NCBI GenBank assembly: GCA_034440575.1
Contig: JAOTOL010001519.1
Location: forward strand, 1,103,001 to 1,167,000
Direction of reading: 5' to 3'
Origin: Imbricaverruca yamaguchii
Lineage: Eukaryota; Arthropoda; Thecostraca; Neoverrucidae
Length of the DNA stretch: 64,000 nt
Shown piece after piece: positions 41,301-46,585 of this stretch. Below the pieces are notes generated by a model. It saw only the letters and a program-made list of their open reading frames with translations, ran no database searches and was not told the DNA's origin. Each line of letters begins with the position of its first letter. The stretch's first letter is position 1. A program made the translations under genes and the position numbers.

Positions 41301-42691
41301 CTCGGTACTGTGAGTGTGTATTGCTGCTGGCCGTCTCCAAAGATCTTCCAGTCATGCCATTCCACTCCTCTCCCTTGCTTCGCTGTGGGCCGAGCATCTC
41401 AGAATGTAGTACTCCACCGAGTCGTCCTCTCCTGGCATCGGGAACGCTCCGTAGTACTCGCGTTGATTTTCTTTTGGTAGCCAGGCTAAGGTGATTTCCC
41501 TTTATGGGAGCGATGCTTCCTCCGGATTTATGTCTGGAGGTTCTCGATCCAGGAGTCTGGGCTGCATGACCGATGTAGTCGATGCGCCCCTAAACTCCAG
41601 TTCCTCCAGGAGTCTGGACAACTCCAACCGTCAAATTGTGCCTCTTGCTATAGATGTGTGGATATCTCCCTTTGACGTCGCTACTTCTTCTTTTTTCTTC
41701 TTTTTTAAATAAATTTAATCCGAGTTGTTTCTGGGGTGCCTTTAGGAACCAGGATTCTATTGCTAAGCAGAACTTGTTGCGTAAACCCTGGCCCCACCAC
41801 CCGATCCATGAATTCCAGTTCAACGGCAGAATTTAGACCGAAAGTTTAGCGTGCCGTCCATACACCGACACGGCCGCCCGGCCTTATCGGGCCAGCTGCC
41901 TACTGACACTCCCGGCCGGGGGCTAAATGCGAGCGCGAGAAACGACTCGAACCCTGTGTTGCCAGAACAGGGAAGACCAGCGCAGGCCAGCGCTCTAACC
42001 AACTGAGCTACCGGGGCGGCTATACCGAGCTTCACCTTTATCTAGCTGTGGAGGAAACCAGTTTCTGAAGTACCGCGCCGGGATCTTTTTCATCCTCCTT
42101 GGCGGTTCAGACTTGTCCGCGAGCGTGTGTAGGGGTGTCTATTAACGTGCATGTTTGTCATGAACTGGGCACCTATCATGCTTGTGTGGTCGGCCAGTTT
42201 AAGTATTTTGGTCTTTCTGCGGAGGTCATCAACTCTTGTCATATGAGTACATGGCTATGTCTCACATCTTCATATGAGTCCGTCCTATGGCTCACATCTT
42301 CACTTCTCCATCCGGTGTATGCCGGTCATCCGCTCTATCGTCCGGCGTCTGAACAGTTTTCCGTTCTATCGTTCGGTTGTTTTCTATGGTCAACTACACC
42401 AGTTCTCCGCCGTCCTATGGCGCACCGCATCTCCACGCGGCCGCCCAGCGTCTCATTAGTTATCGCCTCGACCGCCAGGTGTCGAGGCTGCAGGCGGAGC
42501 TGGACAGCGAGGAGGCGCGACGGCAGGAGCTGCTGCGAGCCGACCGGACCGCCGAGGGACCCACCACGCGCACCCGCTGCGCCCTGCTGCTGGCCCAGTC
42601 GGACGAGAAGACCAAGATGCTGGGCATCCTGATGGTCCACTACAACGCCGGCCTGCAGAACGCGATGCAGGCGGCGCCGCCGGAGCACTGA
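11137..42691 (+). CDS. PDZD8: PDZD8: ER-anchored SMP/C2/PDZ/C1 lipid-transfer protein (whole gene span)
   Basis: PDZD8 is an integral ER protein whose SMP domain moves lipids at ER contacts with mitochondria and late endosomes. Sixteen coding exons give about 951-971 residues (human about 1150). Order: N-terminal membrane anchor (about 1-25), SMP (about 75-255), C2-like (about 280-400), PDZ (about 380-455), Ser/Arg linker, second C2-like region (about 535-650), C1 zinc finger (about 700-749), Ser/Pro linker, and C-terminal coiled coil ending at TGA 42689-42691. The identity rests on family hallmarks in order: DVEYNGGLKL, FTRRPFSHW, KRHTLPNYKLRYKPFF, AGDIVDSVDG, EAHRYLNLSV, the C1 ligands, and KMLGILMVHYNAG. 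All exon phases agree. Uncertain points are the exon 1 donor, the exon 5/6 junction and the end of exon 14. No polyadenylation signal was identified. Confidence 0.95.
11483..12148 (+). repeat. (GGAC)n microsatellite, about 166 perfect copies
   Basis: A pure tetranucleotide array of 666 bp in PDZD8 intron 1 with no interruption that I can see. The left flank (11380-11482) is a decayed tetranucleotide sequence (GAGT/GAAT/GATG words), so the pure tract may be a recent expansion inside an older one. Frames such as (PSVR)n on the minus strand are artefacts of the repeat. Confidence 0.97.
12149..12837. other. PDZD8 intron 1 remainder
   Basis: No element recognised. GGATGCTTCYGAC occurs twice (12731 and 12799). 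Confidence 0.5.
12838..13035 (+). CDS. PDZD8: PDZD8 exon 2: start of the SMP domain
   Basis: Acceptor GGCGCAG at 12837 and donor AGG|GTGAGC at 13036, phase 0 at both ends. It encodes ELADEVRKETYQRKETC, LVQMLFGDL, HWVLNKIHLEFQELM and SVGKLFHNIR, matching the first helices of the PDZD8 SMP fold (human RRWVTKKIKVEFEELL). Confidence 0.93.
13036..13693. other. PDZD8 intron 2
   Basis: Nothing recognised; ends in CGGCGCGGCAG. Confidence 0.5.
13694..13886 (+). CDS. PDZD8: PDZD8 exon 3: SMP core
   Basis: Acceptor CAG at 13691-13693, donor AAGG|GTGAGT at 13887. It starts in phase 0 and ends in phase 1. It encodes INELDLGGQMPVFKSV, LDLRLDVEYNGGLKLSI and NRKGFVFLK. The VEYNGG strand is a strong family signature. 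Confidence 0.95.
14166..15656 (+). repeat. 32-bp minisatellite, about 46 copies
   Basis: The unit is CTGCCGGATACCATCCTC followed by ATTTGGCGTCCTCA, 32 bp, in PDZD8 intron 3. Most copies differ by single substitutions (CCGG/CCAG), with scattered short deletions near 14417-14460, 14905-14920, 15170, 15220 and 15600. Because 32 is not a multiple of 3, all three frames cycle, which explains the long open frames seen here. Confidence 0.97.
15657..16406. other. PDZD8 intron 3, right part
   Basis: Around 15990-16075 a fragment (TTTAACACGCGCACG, GCAGATATCTGCCCC, GTTCACGAGG) resembles the ends of the AGGTCA dispersed repeat in inverted orientation. The rest is unrecognised. Confidence 0.4.
16407..16564 (+). 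CDS. PDZD8: PDZD8 exon 4: SMP C-terminal half
   Basis: Acceptor TTCCACAG at 16406, donor CAG|GTGAGT at 16565; starts in phase 1, ends in phase 0. It encodes VNRLSGQVLLRFTRRP, FSHWAYSFIGDPTIELE, SQFQGRPLPRVTAVIV. This lines up with human RLRLVFTRVPFTHWFFSF and SQFEGRPMPQLTSIIV. Confidence 0.95.
16565..18064. other. PDZD8 intron 4
   Basis: Mostly unrecognised. It contains a 26-bp palindrome at 17963-17988 with 12-bp arms GTTACCTGTCAC and GTGACAGGTAAC around a GT loop, about 75 bp before exon 5. Confidence 0.5.
18065..18278 (+). CDS. PDZD8: PDZD8 exon 5: end of SMP and start of C2-like domain
   Basis: Acceptor TCGGCAG at 18064. It encodes IKRTLRKRHTLPNYKLRY and KPFFTSRLQQLE, then VGQLLEVTVKRLSRLR and LHHLYCRLAL. 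KRxHTLPNYK is diagnostic. The first donor is TCTCG|GTACGT at 18279, leaving phase 1. This donor and the last 25-30 bp of the exon are the start of the 58-bp array that follows, so many later donors are available. Confidence 0.9.
18240..20636 (+). repeat. 58-bp minisatellite built from the exon 5 end and its splice donor
   Basis: The unit is 58 bp (first two donors at 18279 and 18337). It reads CTACTGCCGCCTCGCTCTCG, then GTACGTCTGGGACGGCCCAG, then CTGCTCCCTCCACGGCCC. The first part corresponds to the coding end of exon 5 (YCRLAL) and the second to the start of the intron. About 40 copies follow, nearly all keeping CG|GTACGT. Each unit also holds CCCAG|C, a possible acceptor. A US element sits inside at 19008-19068. 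Frames open across the array are not separate genes. Confidence 0.95.
19008..19068 (+). mobile_element. US element, subtype B, inside the 58-bp array
   Basis: TGGGCGCTGTATGACCGAAG followed by CAGTCGATGCGCCCC and AACCAACCAACC. Flanking array sequence (CTCCATGACCCCT before, CTCCCACGGCCCCT after) could be a diverged TSD but is also repeat sequence. Confidence 0.8.
20637..20798. other. Intron 5, post-array segment
   Basis: No feature recognised. Confidence 0.4.
20815..20868 (+). mobile_element. US element, subtype A, full length with 16-bp TSD
   Basis: 54 bp: TGGGCGCAAAATGACCCTAG, ATGTCGACGCGCCCCTAAAC, TCCAATCCACCACC. Both sides carry GAGTGTAGGAAGTGGA (20799-20814 and 20869-20884), a perfect 16-bp duplication. 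This is the clearest evidence that the 54-bp unit moved on its own. Confidence 0.9.
20885..21491. other. PDZD8 intron 5, unrecognised
   Basis: Small open frames on both strands without domain features. No gene is supported. Confidence 0.4.
21506..21647 (-). mobile_element. SINE family 1, truncated at the tRNA head
   Basis: Inverted body and tail of family 1 (GTTTATTGGGTGGTTCACG, CATTCACGGCTAATGGCGCC, GTCGAACCCGGGACC). The A-box end is missing. TSD of 14 bp GGATCTGGACCTGC at 21492-21505 and 21648-21661 shows the truncation happened at insertion. Confidence 0.85.
21808..22110 (+). mobile_element. tRNA-derived SINE, family 2
   Basis: GCCCCGGCAGCTCAGTTGG, GGGTTCGAGTCGCTTC, GCACGTTAAACTTTCGG and GCCACCCCAGC followed by an A11 run. 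Closest to the copy at 2441 and in the same orientation. Confidence 0.88.
22382..22645 (+). CDS. PDZD8: PDZD8 exon 6: C2-like remainder and first half of PDZ
   Basis: It encodes SLTVRPSGADPLL, SHVSWSRHEVAVPAHP, LLLRDTFIMERQRN and IVVHNAPAYKAGLK. Donor CAAAG|GTGACG at 22646 in phase 1 joins exon 7 to give AGLKAGDIV, a typical PDZ turn. The 5' end is uncertain. TTAG at 22381 fits donor 1 of exon 5 (phase 1), CGGAG at 22369 is also in phase, and GGCCGCAG at 22436 would fit only if exon 5 used its second donor copy (phase 2). Confidence 0.78.
22646..23209. other. PDZD8 intron 6, left part
   Basis: No element recognised. Confidence 0.45.
23210..26690 (+). repeat. 29-bp minisatellite, about 115 copies with higher-order structure
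   Basis: The unit is CCACTGACCTGTACCTGCCG followed by CCAGTCC(CA/AG), 29 bp, filling PDZD8 intron 6 almost to exon 7. A variant unit with CTGTTGTCAGTCCAGT recurs at 24057, 24637, 24811, 25014, 25463, 25637 and 25840. The spacings 174, 203 and 580 are multiples of 29. A non-repeat AT-rich segment interrupts at about 25347-25447, and US-element fragments sit at 23313 and 23396. The minus strand is G-rich. Long minus-strand frames (QVQVSGG... type) are repeat artefacts. Confidence 0.97.
23311..23432 (+). mobile_element. Two US subtype A fragments inside the 29-bp array
   Basis: GATGTCGACGCGCCCC then TAAACTCCAATCCACCACC occurs at 23315-23350 and again at 23398-23432, 83 bp apart, with CTGACCTGTACCTGA before both. 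One insertion later copied by array expansion explains the identical junctions. The second has CCCATAAAC for CCCCTAAAC. Confidence 0.75.
26757..26893 (+). CDS. PDZD8: PDZD8 exon 7: second half of PDZ
   Basis: Acceptor GGGCTTCTAG at 26756, donor GCT|GTACGT at 26894; phase 1 in, phase 0 out. It encodes AGDIVDSVDGVEVRDLG, ANRLLRQPDSHVCVTVLR and MQENKEKPSA. The GDxIxxxxGxxV pattern and VTVLR strand are typical of PDZ domains and match human RGDRLIAIGGVKI...RVLVYYER. Confidence 0.93.
26894..27282. other. PDZD8 intron 7
   Basis: 389 bp, nothing recognised. Confidence 0.5.
27283..27448 (+). CDS. PDZD8: PDZD8 exon 8: Ser/Ala/Arg linker
   Basis: Acceptor CCGGTTGCAG at 27282, donor CACAG|GTACGG at 27449; phase 0 in, phase 1 out. 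It encodes KRSSTSSLAGRATAAAAA, then SVSESLVLDESPVRRRRG and TRSVSAALPT. Low complexity and probably disordered. Assignment rests on phase, splice sites and position between PDZ and the second C2-like region. Confidence 0.8.
27449..28483. other. PDZD8 intron 8, left part
   Basis: No element or alternative exon that I can support. Confidence 0.4.
28502..28673 (+). mobile_element. SINE family 1, full length, 18-bp TSD
   Basis: GCGGGGATGGCCGAGTGG head, GGTTCGACTC B box, tail ACCAACCAATAAACA. A perfect duplication AACTTGGAAAAAATCGGG lies at 28484-28501 and 28674-28691. The intact TSD suggests a young insertion. Confidence 0.93.
28807..28907 (+). CDS. PDZD8: PDZD8 exon 9: entry to second C2-like region
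   Basis: Acceptor GTTGTTTTCCAG at 28806, donor AATGAG|GTGTGT at 28908; phase 1 in, phase 0 out. It encodes VVDKEDTCSELSLSATL and DQKVTKWTRWNE. KVTKWTRWN corresponds to human KLGKWTRTRAS just before the second C2-like fold. Confidence 0.92.
28908..29930. other. PDZD8 intron 9, left part
   Basis: Mostly unrecognised. A short exon-like segment at about 29212-29370 follows TAATTTCAG and could encode VKIVTFAAMNDVAAEAKQKY..., but it has no clear donor and no counterpart in the family, so it is not called as a gene. Confidence 0.4.
29936..30150 (+). repeat. Tandem duplication plus AGTTGACAGATG minisatellite
   Basis: The block GCACTGCAGGCGATGCCATG...CCTGGAGCA followed by a C-run occurs twice (29934-29985 and 30016-30060). 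Each is followed by copies of AGTTGACAGATG(RC), about nine in all. It ends about 95 bp before exon 10. Confidence 0.85.
30246..30481 (+). CDS. PDZD8: PDZD8 exon 10: second C2-like region
   Basis: Acceptor CGCCGCCAG at 30245, donor GGA|GTGAGT at 30482; phase 0 in, phase 2 out. It encodes DPVVNETFQFTIGEAHRYLN, LSVVGVAETGSG, QVLLGRLSLPLSAVV and CRLLPPTIAAVK. VNETFQFTIGEAHRYLNLSV is the family's central strand pair (human DIEACHRYLNIALWC...LGHVSLKL). Confidence 0.95.
30537..31730 (+). repeat. 28-bp minisatellite, about 42 clean copies
   Basis: The unit is ATCGCCACGGACACAGCATT followed by ATCTTACC, 28 bp, beginning about 55 bp after the exon 10 donor. Variation is mainly ATTATC/ATTAGC, CGCATT/AGCATT and a few 1-11 bp deletions (31300, 31610-31680). 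Confidence 0.97.
31731..32095 (+). repeat. Degenerate continuation of the 28-bp array
   Basis: Units such as ATTGTCCCACCATCGCCAC(A/G) with many substitutions continue the 28-bp rhythm toward exon 11. The degeneration is directional, increasing away from the clean core. Confidence 0.75.
32232..32502 (+). CDS. PDZD8: PDZD8 exon 11: end of C2-like region, acidic linker, first half of C1
   Basis: Acceptor GCGTCCGCAG at 32231, donor AAG|GTGGGT at 32503; phase 2 in, phase 0 out. It encodes HELSVFNAFEPTYCFGEALL, a VEDSEPEEDDETLEI acidic patch, then HRFARMKFTASTKCDFCKRK. The last segment supplies the C1 ligands H-x12-C-x2-C. Confidence 0.94.
32503..33571. other. PDZD8 intron 11
   Basis: Contains a short US subtype A fragment (32716-32747: ACGCGCCCCTAAACTCC...ACCACC). 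Otherwise unrecognised. Confidence 0.5.
33572..33664 (+). CDS. PDZD8: PDZD8 exon 12: second half of C1 zinc finger
   Basis: Acceptor CTTCCTGGGCAG at 33571, donor TCG|GTAAGT at 33665, phase 0 at both ends. It encodes IWFKDAFQCSACSMTCHK and SCIARCQTQTTCS. Joined to exon 11 it completes C-x2-C-x4-H-x2-C and the last Cys of the C1 (phorbol-ester/DAG type) finger. All zinc ligands are present. Confidence 0.95.
33665..34424. other. PDZD8 intron 12, left part
   Basis: 33722-33780 (GATGCCCGCCCTTCCTGCCA, GGGTGAG) matches the body of the SINE at 58110, so it is a headless fragment of that family. The rest is unrecognised. Confidence 0.5.
34433..34473 (+). mobile_element. US element, subtype B, 5' short
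   Basis: CGATGCGCCCCTAAACCCTA then ATAACCAACCAACC. TSD TCCCTCGC at 34425-34432 and 34474-34481. Confidence 0.7.
34478..34700 (+). repeat. Tandem copies of the exon 13 acceptor region
   Basis: CTGYTCCCCTACCGGGAATTG ... TCTCCCCGCCAGGCGG is present twice, and the exon start GCGGAGGTGAACCGCGGCTGG has relatives at 34484 (ACGGAAGTGAACGGCGACTGG) and 34630 (GCGGAGGTGAGGATG). So three acceptor-plus-exon-start copies precede or include the real exon. A US element interrupts the middle at 34566-34621. Confidence 0.75.
34566..34621 (+). mobile_element. US element, subtype A, full length with 12-bp TSD
   Basis: GTGGGTGCAAAATGACCCGG, ATGTCGACGCGCCCC, TAAACCCAATTCCCACCACC. TSD CCCGCCAGGCGG at 34554-34565 and 34622-34633. 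Confidence 0.88.
34701..34799 (+). CDS. PDZD8: PDZD8 exon 13: linker after C1
   Basis: Acceptor CCCGCCCCAG at 34700, donor AAAAAG|GTGCGT at 34800, phase 0 at both ends. It encodes AEVNRGWRDSVSDAHLPEIV and TSSEDADQPADKK. Lineage-specific linker; support is from phase, splice sites and position. A duplicated acceptor 217 bp upstream could give a longer in-frame exon (TEVNGDWVFW...). Confidence 0.8.
34800..35179. other. PDZD8 intron 13, left part
   Basis: Nothing recognised. Confidence 0.4.
35180..35460 (+). repeat. Degenerate tandem repeat, about 35-55 bp
   Basis: Recurring words GACCTCCGC(C/T)GC, TCACACGACCTTTACT and GCCACATGACC(C/T)TTACTACATCA. Too diverged to fix one period by eye. Confidence 0.6.
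35461..35920. other. PDZD8 intron 13, middle
   Basis: Nothing recognised. Confidence 0.4.
35921..36370 (+). repeat. Degenerate tandem repeat with G-runs
   Basis: Recurring words CCCTGGGTGTAGAG, GGAACGCTCCTGATC, TAGGGACGCGC and GGAGGGATGC at roughly 45-60 bp intervals, plus two G10-12 runs near 36252 and 36350. Confidence 0.6.
36371..38503. other. PDZD8 intron 13, right part
   Basis: Gene-free. A diverged 80-bp direct duplication lies at 37381-37455 and 37461-37530 (ATTCCGCTGG...CAGAAGG...TTATTCAT...ATGTCCCAG). The remainder is unrecognised. Confidence 0.45.
38504..38665 (+). CDS. PDZD8: PDZD8 exon 14: Ser/Pro-rich linker, first possible end
   Basis: Acceptor CGTTGTGGCAG at 38503. It encodes RRRHLNSLIASLSSSSLK, RTGSAQNLAPPTAAQQ and SLPPSPQRSPVASRK, matching the human region around RHIINTSSRLLNLRQVSKTR. 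The first donor is AAAG|GTGGGT at 38666, phase 0. The second half of the exon is itself the founder unit of the following 96-bp array, so the exon could extend by whole units (VGPQSLAPPTADLQ...) before splicing. Confidence 0.85.
38566..40290 (+). repeat. 96-bp minisatellite made of exon 14 coding sequence plus its donor
   Basis: Donor-to-donor boundaries fall at 38665, 38761, 38858, 38954, 39050, 39146, 39225, 39321, 39422, 39541, 39643, 39745, 39847, 39943, 40039, 40173 and 40240. Most spacings are 96 or 102, multiples of 3. Each unit encodes QSLAPPTADLQRDMS(TS)LPPSPQRSPAASRK and then GTGGGTCCA (VGP). A few units are off by one base (97, 79, 101, 119, 134, 67), which breaks the frame. Confidence 0.95.
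40393..40446 (+). mobile_element. US element, subtype A, full length with 13-bp TSD
   Basis: CATGGGCGCAAAATGACCC, GTAGTCGACGCGCCCC, TAAACTCCAATCCATCA. TSD TCCCTCAGCGGTT at 40380-40392 and 40447-40459. Confidence 0.9.
40490..40645 (+). repeat. CA-rich microsatellite
   Basis: Imperfect ACAC/ACATACAT/ACACACG words over about 150 bp. Confidence 0.85.
40703..40867 (+). mobile_element. tRNA-Val-like SINE, second copy
   Basis: GACGAGTGGTCTAGGGGTAA head, TCACAATCGAAAGGTTGTG, B box GGGCTCGAGTC, 3' end ACATGACTCAACGGTCGACG and CCAATAACCAACC. TSD CATCTCATTC at 40693-40702 and 40868-40877. Confidence 0.9.
40920..41114 (+). CDS. PDZD8: PDZD8 exon 15: helical region before the coiled coil
   Basis: Acceptor CTCCTCTTCAG at 40919, donor ATG|GTGGGT at 41115, phase 0 at both ends. 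It encodes QNSLATSPFAAAGVECDSD, NTENLVLAARELGCQLYVEM and RRDRLNNM, matching human SVFIAVKEIGRDLYRGLPTEERIQKL. Confidence 0.93.
41115..41547. other. PDZD8 intron 15, left part
   Basis: Nothing recognised. Confidence 0.45.
41561..41604 (+). mobile_element. US element, mixed subtype, 13-bp TSD
   Basis: GCTGCATGACCGATGTAGTC, GATGCGCCCCTAAACTCCAG, TTCC. TSD TCCAGGAGTCTGG at 41548-41560 and 41605-41617. Confidence 0.85.
41725..42022 (-). mobile_element. tRNA-derived SINE, family 2, inverted
   Basis: On the minus strand: GCCGCCCCGGTAGCTCAGTT, GGTTAGAGCGCTGGCC, CAGGGTTCGAGTCG, CTTTCGGTCTAAATTCTGCC. Ends near 41725 next to a T-rich tract. Confidence 0.88.
42023..42478. other. PDZD8 intron 15, right part
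   Basis: Degenerate words (CGTCCTATGGC, CTCACATCTTCAT) repeat several times at 42240-42430. No gene. Confidence 0.4.
42479..42691 (+). CDS. PDZD8: PDZD8 exon 16: coiled coil and stop
   Basis: Acceptor CGACCGCCAG at 42478. It encodes VSRLQAELDSEEARRQELL, LLLAQSDEKTKMLGILMVHY and NAGLQNAMQAAPPEH, stop TGA at 42689. It corresponds to human KLEFMLDKLQNEIDQE...ERLQALTLLMIHYRAG. The protein stops soon after, lacking the longer human tail. Confidence 0.94.
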   Translation: MSRLQAELDSEEARRQELLRADRTAEGPTTRTRCALLLAQSDEKTKMLGILMVHYNAGLQNAMQAAPPEH

Positions 42692-43335
42692 CGCGCGGCT
42701 CGCGCCCAGAGCATCTCCGGTGTAGCCCTTCGGGGCCGAGAGTGGTCTGGCTGTGGAGTGTTTGGATCGGGTGTGCGACTGACACGATGTCATGGCTGGT
42801 GACTGATGCAGTAGCTGGCGAATGCGTGCCTGATGTGGTGCAATTGCCGACGGATGATGTGGTGCAATGGATGGCAACTGTGTGACTGATGTGCTGCAAT
42901 GGATGTTCGCTGTGCGGCTGGTGACTGTAACTAATGCAGTACATTGACTGGTGGCGGTTTGCTCGTTGTGGTGCAATGGCTGGCGACTGTAGCCGATGCG
43001 ATACAACTGCTGGTGCCTGTGTAACATGCATAATGTCTGGTGGCTGTGTGACTATGTGGTGTAGTCGCTGGTGACTGTCTTACTGATGTGCTGTGTGCGT
43101 GGCGACTATGTAACTGATGTTCCGCAATGTCGAGTGACTGATATGTAATGGCTGGCGCCAGTGTGGTTGATGTGGTGCAATGGCCGGTGACTGTATGATT
43201 CATGTGTGATGGCTCGTGACTGCGTGATATTTCTGGCGGTGCTACCGACTAGGCAACTGCGCCGTTTACCGACCGTTCATAGGCGCACCAGGCATTTCGC
43301 GAAGTTTCTGTGGCGTCCTCTGTGGGGTCCAATTA
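42692..43335 (+). repeat. PDZD8 3' flank: degenerate tandem repeat
   Basis: From about 42780 to 43215 diverged units recur (GTGACTGATG, TGGTGCAATGG, CTGGCGACTG) at roughly 35-50 bp. It may include the 3' UTR. I found no AATAAA. Confidence 0.6.
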
Positions 43336-44035
43336 GCCGTCCGGCTCCATGGGCTGCGCGCAGCCGTGGCATCCTTAGCTGTGGACAATCGTCCGGCTCC
43401 CTGGGCTGCGCGCAGCCGTGGCATCCTTAGCTGTGGACAATCGTCCGGCTCCCTGGGCCGCGCGCAGCCGTGGAATCCTTAGCTGTGGACGATTGTGCGG
43501 CTCCCTGGGCTGCGCGCAGCCGTGGGATCCTTAGCTGTGGACAATCGTCCGGCTCCCTGGGCTGCGCGCAGCCGTGGCATCCTTAGCTGTGGACAATCGT
43601 CCGGCTCCCTGGGCTGCTCGCAGCCGTGGAACTCTTAGCTGTGCACAACCGTCCGGCTCCCTGGGGCTGCGCGCAGCCGTGGCATCCTTAGCTGTGGACA
43701 ATCGTCCGGCTCCCTGGGCTGCGCGCAGCCGTGGGATCCTTAGCTGTGGACAATCGTCCGGCTCCCTGGGCTGCGCGCAGCCGTGGCATCCTTAGCTGTG
43801 GACAATCGTCCGGCTCCCTGGGCTGCGCGCAGCCGTGGCATCCTTAGCTGTGGACAATCGTCCGGCTCCCTGGGCTGCGCGCAGCCGTGGAATCCTAAGC
43901 TGTGGACAATCGTCCGGCTCCCTGGGCTGCCCGGCGCCGTGGCATCCTTAGCTGTGGACAATCGTCCGGCTCCCTGGGCTGCGCGCAGCCGTGGCATCCT
44001 TAGCTCTGGACGATCGTCCGGACCCTTGAGCTGCA
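43336..44035 (+). repeat. 52-bp minisatellite, about 13 copies, with palindromic core
   Basis: The unit is GTCCGGCTCCCTGGGCTGCG, CGCAGCCGTGGCATCCTTAG, CTGTGGACAATC, 52 bp. Each unit contains GGCTGCGCGCAGCC, a perfect 14-bp palindrome. Last copies are diverged and a weak relative recurs at 44075. Confidence 0.95.
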
Positions 44036-46433
44036 CGGCACAGCGTAGCGCGACTGCATTCTCGGTGAGCGCGAATAATCGTCCGGCTCCCTGAGCTACT
44101 GTGAAGCGACTATCTCTCCCTAACAGACATCCGAACGAGCGTCGCCGTCGGTATATGAGCGCTGTTCAGCCTGCGTCGCCTCCACTCTGGGGGGGGGGGG
44201 GAGGGGTAGCGCATCGACTGCCGTAGTCATGCACCTCCATTCTAGGTTGCAAATGGATCTCTCGAATCGGCGGCATTGTGGGCGATTCTGGCCGTGTGGC
44301 GAGACCATCCCGGTGCTTCCTGTGAGTGTGTGTGAGTGCTGGTCTGTGATAGGCGCCACAGCCCGCCAGGTGGCCCGAATGGACTACCCGGCGAGATGCT
44401 GTGCGTGGTGGAGGTGCCGCGTGGTGCCAGCGCGCGGTCTGCCAAAGTCGATACTGGGAGGTAGGAGTTCTCGGCCTGGTGGAGCTTGGGGTGCAGTTGA
44501 GTCTCTCTGTCTCTGAACCCTTTTTACCGAGTCCGCCCGCGATCAATCAGCGTGAGAGGTTGGCGACGCGATATCAGTCGCATGGGTTTGAAAAGGACCC
44601 AAGGTTCTTCTTCGCCGAACTTTTGCTCGCTGGTGTTTTTGCATATTCAGTGCGAACGTGACTGTGATGCTCCGGATATCATGAAGTGTGACATGCCGCG
44701 CTTCTTGGTCGCGGTTCTAGTGGATATTAACGGATCGAGTATGCGAGCTGCGCGGCATAGCGGTCGTGGTGCAATCTCTATGCTGCACATAGTAATTGTT
44801 TGCCCTGGCTAGCTTTTTGTATGGGTTAAGGTCTCTTACTTAATGTCCGATCATGCATCTGCTGTACACAGTTGGGTGAGTTGGTAGCAATGTCTTTGTA
44901 CGTATCATTTCTTCTGTGGAGGTTAACAATCCTGCATTTGCAGCATCCTGATATCAACTTACCCTTTTGTACCTGTGAGATATGATGAGTCTGGGATACT
45001 GCCAAGTAGTCATTTCACTGTGTGTCCAGTCAGAAGTGCGACTCTGCCGTCTGCGCGAGCTTCAACGGCACACCGTCCGCACCTGATGTACGCTGTGGTC
45101 GATATCAGCAGCAGCTCAGAGTTAGGAGAGGAGAGGGCTTGAGAAAAGGGTGGAGGCTATTTTTAAGCTTTTTCTTTGCATACAACACCAGCACTGTTTT
45201 GTGAAGGTAAGGCATATTATGGTAATCCGGATGAAATTAAGATGTCTCCATAGATCAGTATTTTGGGTTTTGGTTTCCAGAAGATGATAAAATGGCGCAA
45301 TCGTTTCAGATTGATTTGTTTGCCATTTACGAAACGTAGCATACACACAGCAACAAACACACACACACGCGCGCGCGTGGGTACAGCACACACGTTCAGC
45401 TTATGAGATGGTACGTTGACGTACAACTTATCAGGTTGTGCGTTGTACGTGCCGCTACATATGAGTCAGAGCACAATCATTATATCTTTGTTGGTATTTC
45501 AGGTTCAGGTTGGTATTCTCTGAAACACCGAGGTGAGAACGGACTTTTATAAAATTTCATAACGCATGGATTTATACCTACTGTTATACCTACTGAGTGC
45601 ACACAGCTGGCTTGTGCATATAAGCACCGAAAACTGACGAGCTAGTTTGGACCTTGAATGTCACGTTTTCGGAGCCTGAAGATACGGGCCGAAATCAGAG
45701 TTTTTGGGGGGATGGGTTTGGTTTTCCAGAAACGGAACACCACTACCGCAGCACGCGGAAGCACACCCGAGGGCCTGCCCGACTGATAAAAGTTGTCGGG
45801 TCTTGAAAACGTGACAAAGCGCTTCAGCCCCCGGTTCTACAAATGTTTTAGACAATTAGAAAGCAGGGACTTAGCCCGTTCAAGACCTTCAGAGAATGTT
45901 TTGGGGTTTTGGTTTCCAGAAGATGATAAAATGGCGCATTCCGGAAGAGCGTGTCCCTCCCTGGGTTTCTGGGCGCACGAAATATATTTTCGTGTGCAGA
46001 TGTGCCCGTATAGAAATTCAAGGATATTCTGTTCAGGGGGGGGGGGGCACGGCGTGAAGTTGCACCTACGACCCCGCTCCCTATGCCACTCGATATTTAT
46101 TTCGCATGATTTGTAGTATTACCTGTACAAATCGCTTTCGTCTTCAGTCTGTTTGTGTACACTGACGAAGGCACCTCGCTGCAGTGTTGTCTGATGGACT
46201 GTCAATTAATGTACTTGCATTTCAGTAGTCCACAGGGTCCGCGGATCCCATTTCCTGCGAAACCTCACCGACTCCGCGTACCCTACCATCGAACCTCAGT
46301 CATCTGCCCTCGGTGGTGCGGTGTGTGTGTCGCCGTTCAGTGATCATGTCGTCGGGAACGCCGGCGACCCTCGCTCTAATACACACGATCGTGTGGCGCG
46401 CGTTGTGCCTATGTCTGGGTCCGGCAATACAGG
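44036..46433. other. Intergenic, no gene supported
   Basis: A 33-bp segment (GTTTTGGTTTCCAGAAGATG and on) occurs at 45268 and 45903. A short CA/CG run lies at 45357. A G12 run at 44189 and a G11 run at 46037 are present. No domain-bearing open frame. Confidence 0.45.
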
Positions 46434-46440
46434 TGCGGCC

Positions 46441-46505
46441 GGGGCGCCGCATGACCTCTGCGGTCGATGCGCCCCTAAACGCCAATAACCAACCAGCCAA
46501 CCAGC
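46441..46505 (+). mobile_element. US element, subtype B
   Basis: GGGGCGCCGCATGACCTCTG, CGGTCGATGCGCCCC, ACGCCAATAACCAACCAGCC. TSD TGCGGCC at 46434-46440 and 46506-46512. Confidence 0.78.
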
Positions 46506-46585
46506 TGCGGCCACTGATCGATAACAGTGTGTGTTTGTGCACACACTGTCAGCGGTGTGTGTTATTCACTCGTTCACTTCCACTC

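Noticed and set aside
42335..43203. Minus-strand frames over the last PDZD8 exon and its 3' flank
   Set aside because: Antisense of exon 16 and of a degenerate tandem repeat; no domain or splice signals.
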